Source: Glebionis coronaria
Lineage: Eukaryota; Streptophyta; Magnoliopsida; Asterales; Asteraceae
DNA length: 64,000 bases
Assembly (NCBI GenBank): GCA_025667525.1
Contig: CM046882.1
Location: forward strand, 498,322,292-498,386,291
Direction: 5' to 3'
The translations under genes were made by a program, and so were the position numbers. This document shows, in pieces, positions 10,878-20,427 of the stretch. The stretch's first letter is position 1; each line of letters begins with the position of its first letter. The notes beneath the pieces are model-generated. The model was not told the origin of the DNA. It saw nothing but the letters and a program-made list of their open reading frames with translations, and made no database searches.

Positions 10878-11622
10878 TGTTGGGAATCTAAACTTGTTAG
10901 ATTCCCTGTTCATTGATTTAAACATAATTAGGCTGATAGATAGTCCCTTGCCTGTGCCTAGGAGGCAGGCAAGTTTCGCAAGACTCACAGATATCCAAGT
11001 CTCTGTGAGCAACCTCAGAGGAGTCCATGTCAGAGACATTGTCAGGGAAGTCGAAGATTACCTGAAGACATACTCCTTGGCTGTGATGGATAACAGCCAA
11101 GATGTATTAGGGACTCTGAGGGGTTGAGAGTTAACAGGGGTGGCAATACCCTGATAACTCTCAGCACACTTTGGACATGCCATTTGTGTGTTCGAGAATA
11201 TGAAGAATAAGGAAACTGTTTTGGACAACTGTTCCTTAAAGCATAATGGAAGACTACCAAGAATAGAAGGACATCATGTGACTGATGTGGGAACTTGTAA
11301 AAGCTTGTGTAGTCGAAATCAAGTACTGTTTAAGTCAAACTCGTAACACTATAAATAGGATGTGTATCCATGCATTAATGTTTAACACTTTGAGATATTA
11401 AGAACATTAGTGCGTATAACTTAGTGAATCAAACAGCTACGACTGTATTCATAAGTTAAGGTTTATTGTTGTTCAAAGTGTGCACAACACATTGTCATCA
11501 AACGGTGTTATCCATAACACTTGTAATTCTTTATTATACAATAATAAGATTACGTTTGAAAAGTAATACCTTGTGTTGATTAAGTTAAGATTAGGGTTTC
11601 TTGCATTGTTTAGGGACTTTCA
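10878..11622 (+). repeat. copia-2 5' LTR
   Basis: 745 bp, TGTTGGGAATC..GGGACTTTCA. It contains CACTATAAATAGG (TATA box 11350-11357), which would drive transcription. It differs from the 3' LTR at, for example, GATATCC versus GAGATCC and CGAAATC versus CGACATC. Confidence 0.95.
11350..11357 (+). promoter_or_regulatory. TATA box in copia-2 5' LTR
   Basis: TATAAATA in context CACTATAAATAGGATG, 265 bp upstream of the LTR end. The same site is at 16971-16978 in the 3' LTR. Confidence 0.65.
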
Positions 11623-11624
11623 AT

Positions 11625-11638
11625 TGGTATCAGAGCGG
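11625..11638 (+). other. copia-2 primer-binding site (tRNA-Met)
   Basis: TGGTATCAGAGCGG two bases after the 5' LTR, complementary to initiator tRNA-Met. Confidence 0.92.
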
Positions 11639-11696
11639 TGTTTGATATTAAAACCTTCAAGAAACATCGTTCTTAGTTTTATAATCAAGATCCACC

Positions 11697-14600
11697 ATGC
11701 CGGAAACTTCTAGCCCACACTCACCTTCCACAAATCCATCTTCACCAAGACTTAACCCCCCAGCAAATGACGATGATCTGCCCCAACTTCTTGACTCAAG
11801 AGGTGGATCACACGTAACCAGTGTACCAGTCTTTGATGAAGAAGACTTTGCCAGTTGGAAGAGTCAATTTCTTGTATACCTTGATGGACTTGAACCTTTT
11901 CTCTTAGAAATTTTAGAAAATGGTCCATATATTCCCATGGCGCTAACTTCTACTGAAGAAAACCCTCTTCCCAAGCCTGTCAAACAATGGACCGCAGCTG
12001 ATAGGAAATTAGCAAACCAAGATAAACGTCTCAAAAGCATCATAATTTCCTGTCTTCCCAAGCATATCATGAAGTCTGTCATTCAGTGTCCCACAACTAA
12101 ACAAATGTGGACAGACCTCATTCTCGGCCATGAAGGACCCTCTGAAACAAGAGAGACAAAGATTCAGGCTCTCAGACTTCAGTTTAATGCCTTTAAGTCA
12201 CTTGAAGGTGAAAAAGTTCAGCAAACCTATACTAGGCTGAAGATTCTTCTAAATGACCTCGCTATGAATGATGTCACTATTGGTCAAGCTGAGATCAATG
12301 CTACTTTTGTCAACAGCCTTCCAAGAAAGTGGCTGAGCATGAATCAGACTCAGAGAGCTAACAACTCAATCAAAAATGATACCCTTGCTCAGCTCTATGG
12401 TAAGTACAATTATGAAGAAGGGCTGATCGATACTATCTACAAATCAGAGACTGAAAGATTTGTAGTCCAAGGAGCATCTTCCAAAGCTTTGATCTCTGCA
12501 ACACATCCTCTTGACAGCGATTCTGATATTGAAGAAGATACCCGGAGCAGCCTCAACCCTTGCCATGATGTTAACCCTGCCCTTACACCAGCTGAGGTCC
12601 TCGCCAAAGCCCCTCTGAAGATTAAGTATTTTACTCCTATGTGGCGTGTCCTCTTCACCCACATTGTGAAGTCCCTGGGAGGAATGCAGGGATCACAGGA
12701 TCAGATGTCGTCCAATCATCAGGCTATTGCGTATGGACTTATCTGGGGAGCTGATGTCGACTTTGGAAGCATCCTTTTCTCAAACCTGGTAGAACAACTG
12801 AAGGGAAGGAATCAGGTCAGGGAAAAGAACATCTGTTATGTGCGCTACCTGTCCCTGATTTTTGAGAGTTTGCTGGGAGAGAATTACCATAACAAGGCCT
12901 TGACAGCTCTGAAGCCCTATCGCATCACAGGCGCCATCTACAAGGAGATAGGAGCTGAGGATATCCCTGTCACTGCACACATGCTGAACGTTGCCAACCA
13001 GGTACCCAACGCTGAGAAGCCCTTGCTCCCTTCCTCTGAGAAGGTGAATACTTCTAGTGTCGCTGGCATGTCTACGTCTTTGACCTCTGGGCAGCACACT
13101 ACTAAGTCCAAGGCTTCATCTGGCCAACAGCCAAAGAAGAAGAAAATCCCCTCTTCTTCCCAATCCAAAGCTGTTAGTAAGGCCAAGGAAAAGAAGATTG
13201 ACACCGCCTCTGGTCCAGATACTCTTGTGGATACAGAATCTTTGGCTGACAAACAACAGGCGTCTAGTGTCTCTAGGTCAGCCGAGACTACAGGAAACCA
13301 GCCAAACCAAGCTGATATCTCACAGGTAATCAGTGTACATTTTTAGAGGTTCACAATCAACCACTCTCATTTGTCTGTAGGAGAGAGTGGTGAAGTTAGG
13401 GTAATCCTCGACCCATAGAAGTCTGTCATTACACTTAGAATACTTTAAGACTTCTGTACACTCTGTCTTTGCACCAGGGAGTGATTCATTTGTGTTTATA
13501 AAGCACCCCGATGACCCTGAACCCTCTAGACAGTATTCAGGCTAACAACAACCTGAATACATTAATGTATCAACCTTGATCAGCTGTACTTCACACAGCC
13601 TCTTGGTTCCCTCCTTAAAAGAGTCCCAAAGGATTTATCCTTTCAGGGGGAGCTGAATCATCACCCTCAGCTTTCCTAGGGGCAGCGTAACAGGCGACCT
13701 ACAACAACATATGTTTCACTCTTAAAAGAGTCCCAAAGGTTTTACCTTTTGGGGGGGCTGAATAATCACACTCAGCTTTCCTAGGGGCAGCGACTGGCGA
13801 TCATTAAACAACATATGTTTCACAATCAAAAGAGTCCCAAAGGTTTTTACCTTTTTGGGGGGGCTGAATAATCACACTCAGCTTTCCTAGGGGCAGCGGA
13901 TGACGACCATTAACCACAATTCATTCACACTTAAAAGAATCCCAAGGATTTATCCTTTGGAGTGGCTGAGTAATCACCCTCAGCCTCTCTGGGACAGCGA
14001 AATGGCGACCATTCACCTTATATTTTTCCCTGTTACTAATTACAACAAACTTGCAGGCTGAAATTGTACAGCCAGTCAAAGAATCTCAGGTACATGAAAA
14101 GGAGGCTGAAACAATAACTCAGGACATTCCAAATGAAGAAGAACCTGTGCTCAATGTTGATGAAGAAATGATCTCAGTAGAAGATTATGTCTCTGAGTTT
14201 GAACCCATGCCTGAAGATGAATTCCCTGAGGGAATGTTTGATGAAGAGGATGAAGAAGATGAGGATGACCAGCTGTCAGCCTCTCCTCCTAAAGAAGATG
14301 ACAAGACTTCTCCTCTCAAGGAAGCTGTTGACACTCCAAACTCTGCTACATCTGCAACAACAGTCTTCCAAAGACCAGCATATGATCCAACAGCCGAATT
14401 CCTCATGTTTGATCATCCTACCCAGACCAACTTTAACTTAATTCCAAGGGGGGATGATTTTGCTCAGCAAAGCCTCAATATCAAGAATCTTCAGCCCGTA
14501 CATCATCAATCTGATATTGAGCGCTTATCAAGGAAGCTGGACGTGATCAAGTCAGAGATGCACAATTTTACTGTCACTTTTCCAGGCATTATAAAGAAGG

Positions 14601-16309
14601 CTGTGACTGAGGCTGTCACTGAGCCTATTCAGGAGGGTGCAAGAAAAGGTGTGGCCCAGGGACTAAGTCATCTCTCGACACGAATCAAGGATGCAATTGA
14701 CTCAGTTGTCCCTGCCATGTTCCATGAACAAGAAAACAACATGAACAGGCACTTCAATGCGGTTCGCAACAGGCAATACAATCATGCTGGTTTTATTGTC
14801 AGGCGTGTTCAGGCAAATACCAATGCCAATGCCAACCTCTTGCTGAAGATTGCCAGGGCTTCAAGAAAAAGACAACGTGCCATGGCTGCCTCTGTGGAGC
14901 AGATTGCAAGACGATTTCAGGCACGTTCATCCAAGCATAAGAGAAGTAAGGATGAACGTGAGGGGGAGAAGAATGCTACACTCAGCCTTGCATCTGCTGA
15001 ACAAGGCTCATCTTCAGCCAATCCCTCAACAACACCTGTTCCTCTTCAAGTCATCACACCAGTTATAGTACATGATGATGAGGATAATACTCAGGGGGAG
15101 CAACAAACACAAGATGGAGCTGACTCATCTAAATCCATGATCTTAGTTAACATCAACAAGCCTGAGGATGATGATGAACCAGCGGCCAAGAAACTTAAAT
15201 TCACTGTGAGCTCTCTCCCAAAATCTATTCAAAATCAGGCTCAGACAGCGTTTCTCAAAAGAGCTGATGATTTGAAAAACATAAGTGTGGAGTCCTCTGT
15301 CTCGAAGAAAGGTAAGGAGATAGTTTTGGTTGATACAGACACCAAACTTAAGAAGATAGCTGCGATGCTAGAGACAGGAGGATCCACCACAGACCTTTCC
15401 CATTTTTCAACCTTTACACCTTCCGATGAGAGTCCTTTAACTCCTGAAGAAATAGAGCAACAGGCTGAAGAATTCAAAAGACTAAATGAGCTCAAGACAG
15501 CCAAAGAATTAAATGAAGCTACTCTGAGGAAGATGACACCACCTGAAAGGGAAAAACAAAAACAAAGGTTGAGGGAAATGGAACTAAAACGCGTTGAGGC
15601 CTTAAAGAAAGTCAAAGCTGACTATGATGCCTGCGTGAACAACAGGTATGCTGCTGGCAAGATAACTAAGTTTAAATACACCATTCACAAATCCACAAAC
15701 ACCCCACAGATGATCTTATGGAGGGAAAATCAACAGAGGAATATGGATGTGTTTGACAACTTCAGGTTAAAAACACTTGGGTTCTCAGAATGGTTTGAAC
15801 TCGAAGCCTTAGCTGCCAAAAAGTCTGGACAGGCAAATTTCCTTCTGCTTAAAACTCTTAAGGCTAAGTTTAACTGGATCAAGGAAACAGCTGCCAAACT
15901 CAAGATTGATCCCCCACCACAGCTTTTCAAACAAGAACCCCCAAAGACAGGCAACAAAAGAAGAAGAATTTCCCAAATTATTGATGAAACTTTTGTTACT
16001 GAAGATGTTCGTGTGGATGGTATGCACAGGGATCTGATCCTTCCAAATGGTATCGTTGGCCCTGTTGATGGTCAGACATACTCAGTGCCTGAAAGAGGAA
16101 TGGCTTTTATGAACAAGGCCTGCCAGTATGCTTTTCAGAGGGAAGATGAGCTGTGCCTGGCTTCAACTATTCAGCTACTCTGTCACAAGAAGTGTCTCAA
16201 GATCAACTCAGAGTATTCCAAGAAGTTTGCAAAGACTTTGCAGGATGAAATTGATAACAGATTAGATGTGGCTGAAGCTGAAGAAAGAATAAAAAATGAT
16301 GACTATTGA
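11697..16309 (+). CDS. copia-2 spliced Gag-like/accessory fusion protein, 1293 aa
   Basis: Proposed exons 11697-13325 and 14057-16309. The donor is CAG/GTAATC and the acceptor TTGCAG/GCTG; TACTAAT at 14034-14040 is a good branch site; the two frames join in phase to 1293 codons. Without splicing the first frame stops at 13346, and the second has no ATG at its start. Residues 1-285 match the copia-1 Gag N terminus (DEEDFASWKSQFLVYLDGLEPF). Directly after a shared DSDIEEDTRSS the similarity stops and an accessory sequence begins, which contains no CCHC knuckle. The second exon is acidic at first, then Lys/Glu-rich and probably coiled coil. It ends with a conserved-looking block (TLGFSEWFELEALAAKKS, VDGMHRDLILPNGIVG). 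From memory such blocks recur in Asteraceae proteins of unknown function. No enzyme motif is visible. Confidence 0.75.
13326..14056 (+). other. intron of copia-2 (731 bp)
   Basis: It begins GTAATC and ends TTGCAG, with a pyrimidine-rich stretch and TACTAAT shortly before the acceptor. Removing it fuses two long frames in phase. Because the genomic copy retains it, the packaged RNA must have been unspliced, so spliced and unspliced RNAs would both have to exist. More than half of the intron is the four-unit repeat at 13615-14035. Confidence 0.7.
13615..14035 (+). repeat. four ~105-bp tandem repeats with covarying hairpins
   Basis: Units start at 13615, 13722, 13826 and 13931 with the core AAAGAGTCCCAAAGG. 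Each unit has hairpin A around CCCAAAGG..CCTTTGGG, hairpin B (GGCTGA..TCAGCT), then a conserved CCTAGGGGCAGCG. Stem changes are compensatory. In A the third pair after AAAGG is A-T in units 1 and 4 and T-A in 2 and 3. In B the closing pair is A-T in unit 1, G-T in units 2 and 3, and G-C in unit 4. That pattern points to selection on RNA structure. Confidence 0.85.
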
Positions 16310-16489
16310 AGATAGCGTCAGCCCTTTTTACCTTCATCTTTTATTTAACTTATGTAATGAACTTGTAATTTTCTTTAAGTCTTAATAAAATCATGAGGTA
16401 TGTTTGTTTAGATCTGTTATGTGTAAGAAGAAGCTGTTAAACTCACTTACCTTAACTTAGTTAGATCTAGCATTATTTATGTTTAAATA

Positions 16490-16497
16490 GGGGGAGA
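16490..16497 (+). other. copia-2 polypurine tract
   Basis: GGGGGAGA one base upstream of the 3' LTR start at 16499, the usual primer for plus-strand DNA synthesis. Confidence 0.85.
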
Positions 16498-16498
16498 T

Positions 16499-17243
16499 TG
16501 TTGGGAATCTAAACTTGTTAGATTCCCTGTTCATTGATTTAAACATAATTAGGCTGATAGATAGTCCCTTGCCTGTGCCTAGGAGGCAGGCAAGTTTCGC
16601 AAGACTCACAGAGATCCAAGTCTCTGTGAGCAACCTCAGAGGAGTCCATGTCAGAGACATTGTCAGGGAAGTCGAAGATTACCTGAAGACATACTCCTTG
16701 GCTGTGATGGATAACAGCCAAGATGTATTAGGGACTCTGAGGGGTTGAGAGTTAACAGGGGTGGCAATACCCTGATAACTCTCAGCACACTTTGGACATG
16801 CCATTTGTGTGTTCGAGAATATGAAGAATAAGGAAACTGTTTTGGACAACTGTTCCTTAAAGCATAATGGAAGACTACCAAGAATAGAAGGACATCATGT
16901 GACTGATGTGGGAACTTGTAAAAGCTTGTGTAGTCGACATCAAGTACTGTTTAAGTCAAACTCGTAACACTATAAATAGGATGTGTATCCATGCATTAAT
17001 GTTTAACACTTTGAGATATTAAGAACATTAGTGCGTATAACTTAGTGAATCAAACAGCTACGACTGTATTCATAAGTTAAGGTTTATTGTTGTTCAAAGT
17101 GTGCACAACACATTGTCATCAAACGGTGTTATCCATAACACTTGTAATTCTTTATTATACAATAATAAGATTACGTTTGAAAAGTAATACCTTGTGTTGA
17201 TTAAGTTAAGATTAGGGTTTCTTGCATTGTTTAGGGACTTTCA
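16499..17243 (+). repeat. copia-2 3' LTR
   Basis: 745 bp, almost identical to 10878-11622, followed by the TSD GTAAA at 17244-17248. Confidence 0.95.
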
Positions 17244-17420
17244 GTAAATGATCACTTAATGTGTTAAGTATGTTTACTTATGATTATCTTCTTGATCCCC
17301 TTCTTTACCTTGTCCAAAGAAAAGATCACTCATACATTTGTGATGTGATTAAAGATGAAGCCTTGATGAAGATCAACCTACCTTAGATCTAGTCATGTTC
17401 ATCATTTTTATTTTTGTCTT

Positions 17421-17655
17421 GTGTAGATCCAAGTTATATGTGTATACTTGGATTATAGTTGTGTAAATCCAATGTATATGTGTATACTTGGATTAGAGTT
17501 GTGTAGATCCAAGTTATATGTGTATACTTGGATTAGAATTGTATAGATCCAATGTATTTGTGAATACTTGGATTAGTGTTGTGTAAGTCTATTGTATATG
17601 TGTATACTTGGATTTGTCTTGTGTGAATCCAAGTTACATGTGTGTACTTGGATAT
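17421..17655. repeat. six ~40-bp tandem repeats, each a palindrome
   Basis: About six units of GTGTAGATCCAAGTTATATG plus GTATACTTGGATTAGAGTT. Each unit is an inverted repeat, ATCCAAGT..ACTTGGAT, spaced by about 11 bases. Units diverge slightly (ATCCAATG, GTCTATTG). The array is in the right part of the older LTR, so it would be transcribed as a string of hairpins. Confidence 0.8.
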
Positions 17656-18256
17656 ATCTTATTGAGTTGTAAGTGTTGTGTGTTACTTCTCACTAAACTA
17701 TAAAGTGACGTGTATATGTGTCTTGTGAGTTCTCACTTAGCTTCAAAGTGAAGAGTTGTGAAGATTGGTTCTAGCTTTGGATTAGAACTCGACATCTAAC
17801 CTTGTGTCGAAAAATGGTGAAGTAGGCAACTTGTGTAGATTGGTCCTAGCTAAGATTAGGTCTCGAAATTTAGCTTAGTGTCGAAAAATAATGTAAGCAG
17901 TTTTAGTAAGGTTTTCTCCGCCAAGAGGGGAGCTTGTGGATATAGTGGAAATCTCAAGTAAGGTGTACTCGAGGAGTGGAGTAGGAACGAAGATAGAGCT
18001 TCGTTGCCGAACCACTATAAATCTTGGTGTCTCCCTATTAGGTTGCTTCCTTCCTTATTCTTTACTTACTTTCTATATTACATTGCATACAACTATTATT
18101 GGTCATTGTTAATGCATTAGAATTGAATCTAATCATTATGCAACTAGCTTTCAAGTAAAAGATAGTTTTAGGACAAACCTAATTGAAAGAAATTTTAATT
18201 AGGACATAAACCGAAGAGAAACTATTCAACCCCCCCCCCCCCCTCTAGTTTCTACA

Positions 18257-18739
18257 ATATTAAAGAAATTTAGAGCATCTCGGGAAGTATGCTCACTCAT
18301 TTGTAAATATTCATATAATGCATCGGGTGTGTTACCGTATGCAAATTGGCATATAGCCGTCGTGCACTTTATAAGCGAACTAATACTCATACGACCCGTA
18401 CAATCTTGTCGAGACGAAAAAATAAAAATGTTGTGAGAGAGGTTCAACAGGGTAGGTTATAATAGCATCGAAAATTTTAGTAAAAAGTATACGACTCATA
18501 CAAAAGCTTCTATGAAAATAGTATAAAGGATACCTACAACCTTCATCAAAATAGTCGGCACGTAGACGACATTCGACATCTTCACGGTCACGGAAAATTG
18601 GTGTACGGATCAATATTGGGGGATTTTTTTGTTGTACTAGCCATTGACGATAATTGTAGGCTTGTTGTTGTAAAAATAAAACGTCCGTTTCATCATCGAT
18701 ATCGTGTACGCTTCGATTCGATTGAAAATCTGTATTCAT
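18257..18739 (-). pseudogene. PIF/Harbinger transposase, N-terminal fragment
   Basis: The ATG at 18739 starts a frame with PPILIRTPIFRDREDVECRL and RADYFDEGCRYPLYYFHRSF, the typical N terminus of plant HARBI1/ALP1-like transposases. After a frameshift near 18450 the frame ending at 18257 continues with DCTGRMSISSLIKCTTAICQ and YEYLQMSEHTSRDALNFF. The DDE catalytic domain is missing because the older LTR element begins at 18256. The enzyme would cut and paste a Harbinger transposon; this piece is dead. Confidence 0.8.
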
Positions 18740-18848
18740 TTTGTAAATTTTAGAATGTGTGTATTTTTTTGTGTGTAAAACAATTAATAAGGTTTGAAAT
18801 ATTTATAATGATTTGGATCTGGGGTTGATTTTTTTAAATATAGTCGCT

Positions 18849-19067
18849 TTAGGGGGGTGTTTTGAGAATTTTATAAAGATATTTTAAAAGAAACTGGTAA
18901 TATAGCCGGTACAAACTAAGATGTGTGTGTGTGTGTGGGGGGAGGGGGGGGGGGGGGGGGGGGGGGGGGGAGGAGTACTGCCAATTTTTTGAATGTTTGC
19001 AAAAAGAAAAAAATATATAGCCGACCGTTTAAGTGGGGTAAATGGATTTTTTTAAAACACCCCCTAA
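18849..19067. mobile_element. short inverted-repeat element with TTAGGGGG ends (Harbinger-related?)
   Basis: TTAGGGGGGTGTTTT at 18849 and the near inverse AAAACACCCCCTAA ending at 19067 face each other, with a second inverted pair inside (ATAGCCGG and GCCGACCG). The position just upstream of the transposase fragment and the TTA/TAA at the edges suggest a Harbinger terminus or a MITE derived from it. The interior holds a (TG)n tract followed by a long G run. Confidence 0.45.
18921..18973. repeat. (TG)n microsatellite and long G run
   Basis: About eight TG units followed by more than 30 G with one interrupting A. The length is likely to vary and may be a sequencing weak point. Confidence 0.85.
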
Positions 19068-20390
19068 CACGCGTTGTCATGGCAACGCCAGGGCCAACGA
19101 CGTTAAGCAAATTGCAGGTGCGATATCGTAACGCAGCTTAACGGCACGCAACGCTCGTTGAGGCGTTACGACACCTAAGCCTATTTTAGGAGTATTTACA
19201 TAGCTTTCATTTTAACTTTATATTTCTTATATCACATCAAGATTAAATACTCGTAGCAAGAGCATGCACGCATAACTAAGTATAACCTCACAAAAATAAA
19301 TTAAGAAAAATTGCAAATGCAAACACAAACATTTAATTTATTCGATCGACTGAAACACCACACAAATAAAAAACATTCAAGACCAACCAAATACATTGTT
19401 TCATGTAATGGGAAACGCGTTCTATTTTGAACAAATTTAAAGCGATTGATCGCAAGATCGAACTCATTACATTTAGTTTTATTCTGAATGGATTTTAGCA
19501 CTTCTTTTACTTCACTTTTATAATTTTTTTAATTATAAAAACACAAAATTGAAAAAACGAAAAAAATGTAAATTTTAAGTTAAACCGTATGTTATCGCTC
19601 ATATAAATTTTAGTTGTATGTAATCTCTAGCCCTATGGGTTGTTTTTTTTTTTTAACTTTCATCAATCATCTTGATTGATTATAAAAGTTGGAGGCTTTT
19701 TGTATTGTTTTTTCTTGTGTTAATCAGAAAACAACCTCTTTTTTTTAGAATGGCAAATGTTAGTGGTTAGTGGGTTGAGTCGTGCAATGACATACAAGCG
19801 GAATAATATCTTCTTCGAACCCTCGCATAGTTATATTAGACTCCTTATCCGCTTCGTCTGAAATGCCCTTAACAGGTCTTAAACTCAAGACCTCCAGTAA
19901 CCTCTTAAAACAGAACATATGAAAAGATTTCTAAATGTAAGACAATTATGAAAAGATTTATAAAGTCTAAAGAAAACAAAACCTACTGATTAGTGATTAC
20001 TACTAGTACTAGTCCAATTCCCATGATTAACAAAATATTTAACCCATGTTACCCATTGCCAATTATTTTGTCTGACATAGATACAATATAAAAAAGCCAG
20101 CTAGGACACAAAAGAACAAACACCCAAAACACAAGGCCAAAATAGTCAGTTCACAATACCTAGTCTATAACCCTTAACCCTTTACTCCACTCACAGAATC
20201 CTTCATTATAGCACTCACCATTACACTCCCATACCACACTCCACCACCATAAACCACCAATGCACTCCACTCAACCACCATAAATAACTCGAAGCACAGG
20301 GTACGCGCGTGCATATATTTTCAACATTTTAAGTGGTGTAACTTTTTTTAAAATAGTTTCACTCTAAGTGTTTTTTTTTTCTTCGAATTT
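19068..20390. other. AT-rich intergenic DNA upstream of the gene at 20428
   Basis: Mostly AT-rich with no ORF that I can support. It must contain the promoter of the gene at 20428. ACAATATAAAAAAGCC near 20090 is a possible TATA region, about 340 bp before the start codon. A weak SINE-like segment lies at 19755-19920. Confidence 0.4.
19755..19920 (+). mobile_element. possible tRNA-derived SINE
   Basis: GTGGTTAGTGGGTTGAG (about 19762) resembles a Pol III A box, and CTTCGAACCCT (about 19813) resembles a B box, about 45 bp apart as in tRNA genes. No clear target duplication was found. Confidence 0.35.
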
Positions 20391-20405
20391 CTGGATCCGC
20401 CACTG
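20391..20405. mobile_element. one terminus of a hAT-like element next to the start codon
   Basis: CTGGATCCGCCACTG is the inverse of CAGTGGCGGATCCAG, a very common terminal repeat of plant hAT-like MITEs. Only this end is clear; the other end to the left is degenerate. It ends 22 bp before the ATG at 20428, so the proximal 5' leader is transposon-derived. Confidence 0.5.
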
Positions 20406-20427
20406 AACGAAAAAATATAAAAAAAAA

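Larger units (their letters stand above)
10878..17243 (+). mobile_element. copia-2: complete young non-autonomous copia-like element
   Basis: Two 745-bp LTRs (10878-11622 and 16499-17243) in direct orientation, TG..CA ends, perfect TSD GTAAA (10873-10877 and 17244-17248), tRNA-Met PBS and a GGGGGAGA purine tract before the 3' LTR. The LTRs differ at only about two positions that I could find, so insertion is recent. The interior encodes a Gag-like N terminus joined to a long accessory protein; protease, integrase, reverse transcriptase and RNase H are all absent. It must be mobilised by an autonomous relative, and copia-1-type elements are the obvious candidate because gag, PBS and LTR ends are alike. 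Confidence 0.93.
10302..18256 (+). repeat. 3' LTR of the older element, split by copia-2
   Basis: The LTR is in two parts, 10302-10877 and 17244-18256 (about 1.59 kb together). It starts TGTTAATGC after a purine tract, has a TATA box (TATAAATA, 10785-10792) and ends ...TCTACA at 18256 after a C run. Copia-2 is inserted into it, and joining the flanks leaves one copy of the TSD GTAAA. The right edge abuts a truncated Harbinger transposase, with ATATT as possible TSD. The right part also holds a palindromic tandem repeat (17421-17655). Confidence 0.65.

Noticed and set aside
13620..14040. Intron repeats as extra polypurine tracts
   Set aside because: The G runs are parts of hairpins and lie far from the 3' LTR, which has its own purine tract at 16490-16497.
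14051..14056. Start of the copia-2 second frame at TTG 14051
   Set aside because: The codon is not ATG and overlaps the splice acceptor; exon 2 more probably begins at 14057.
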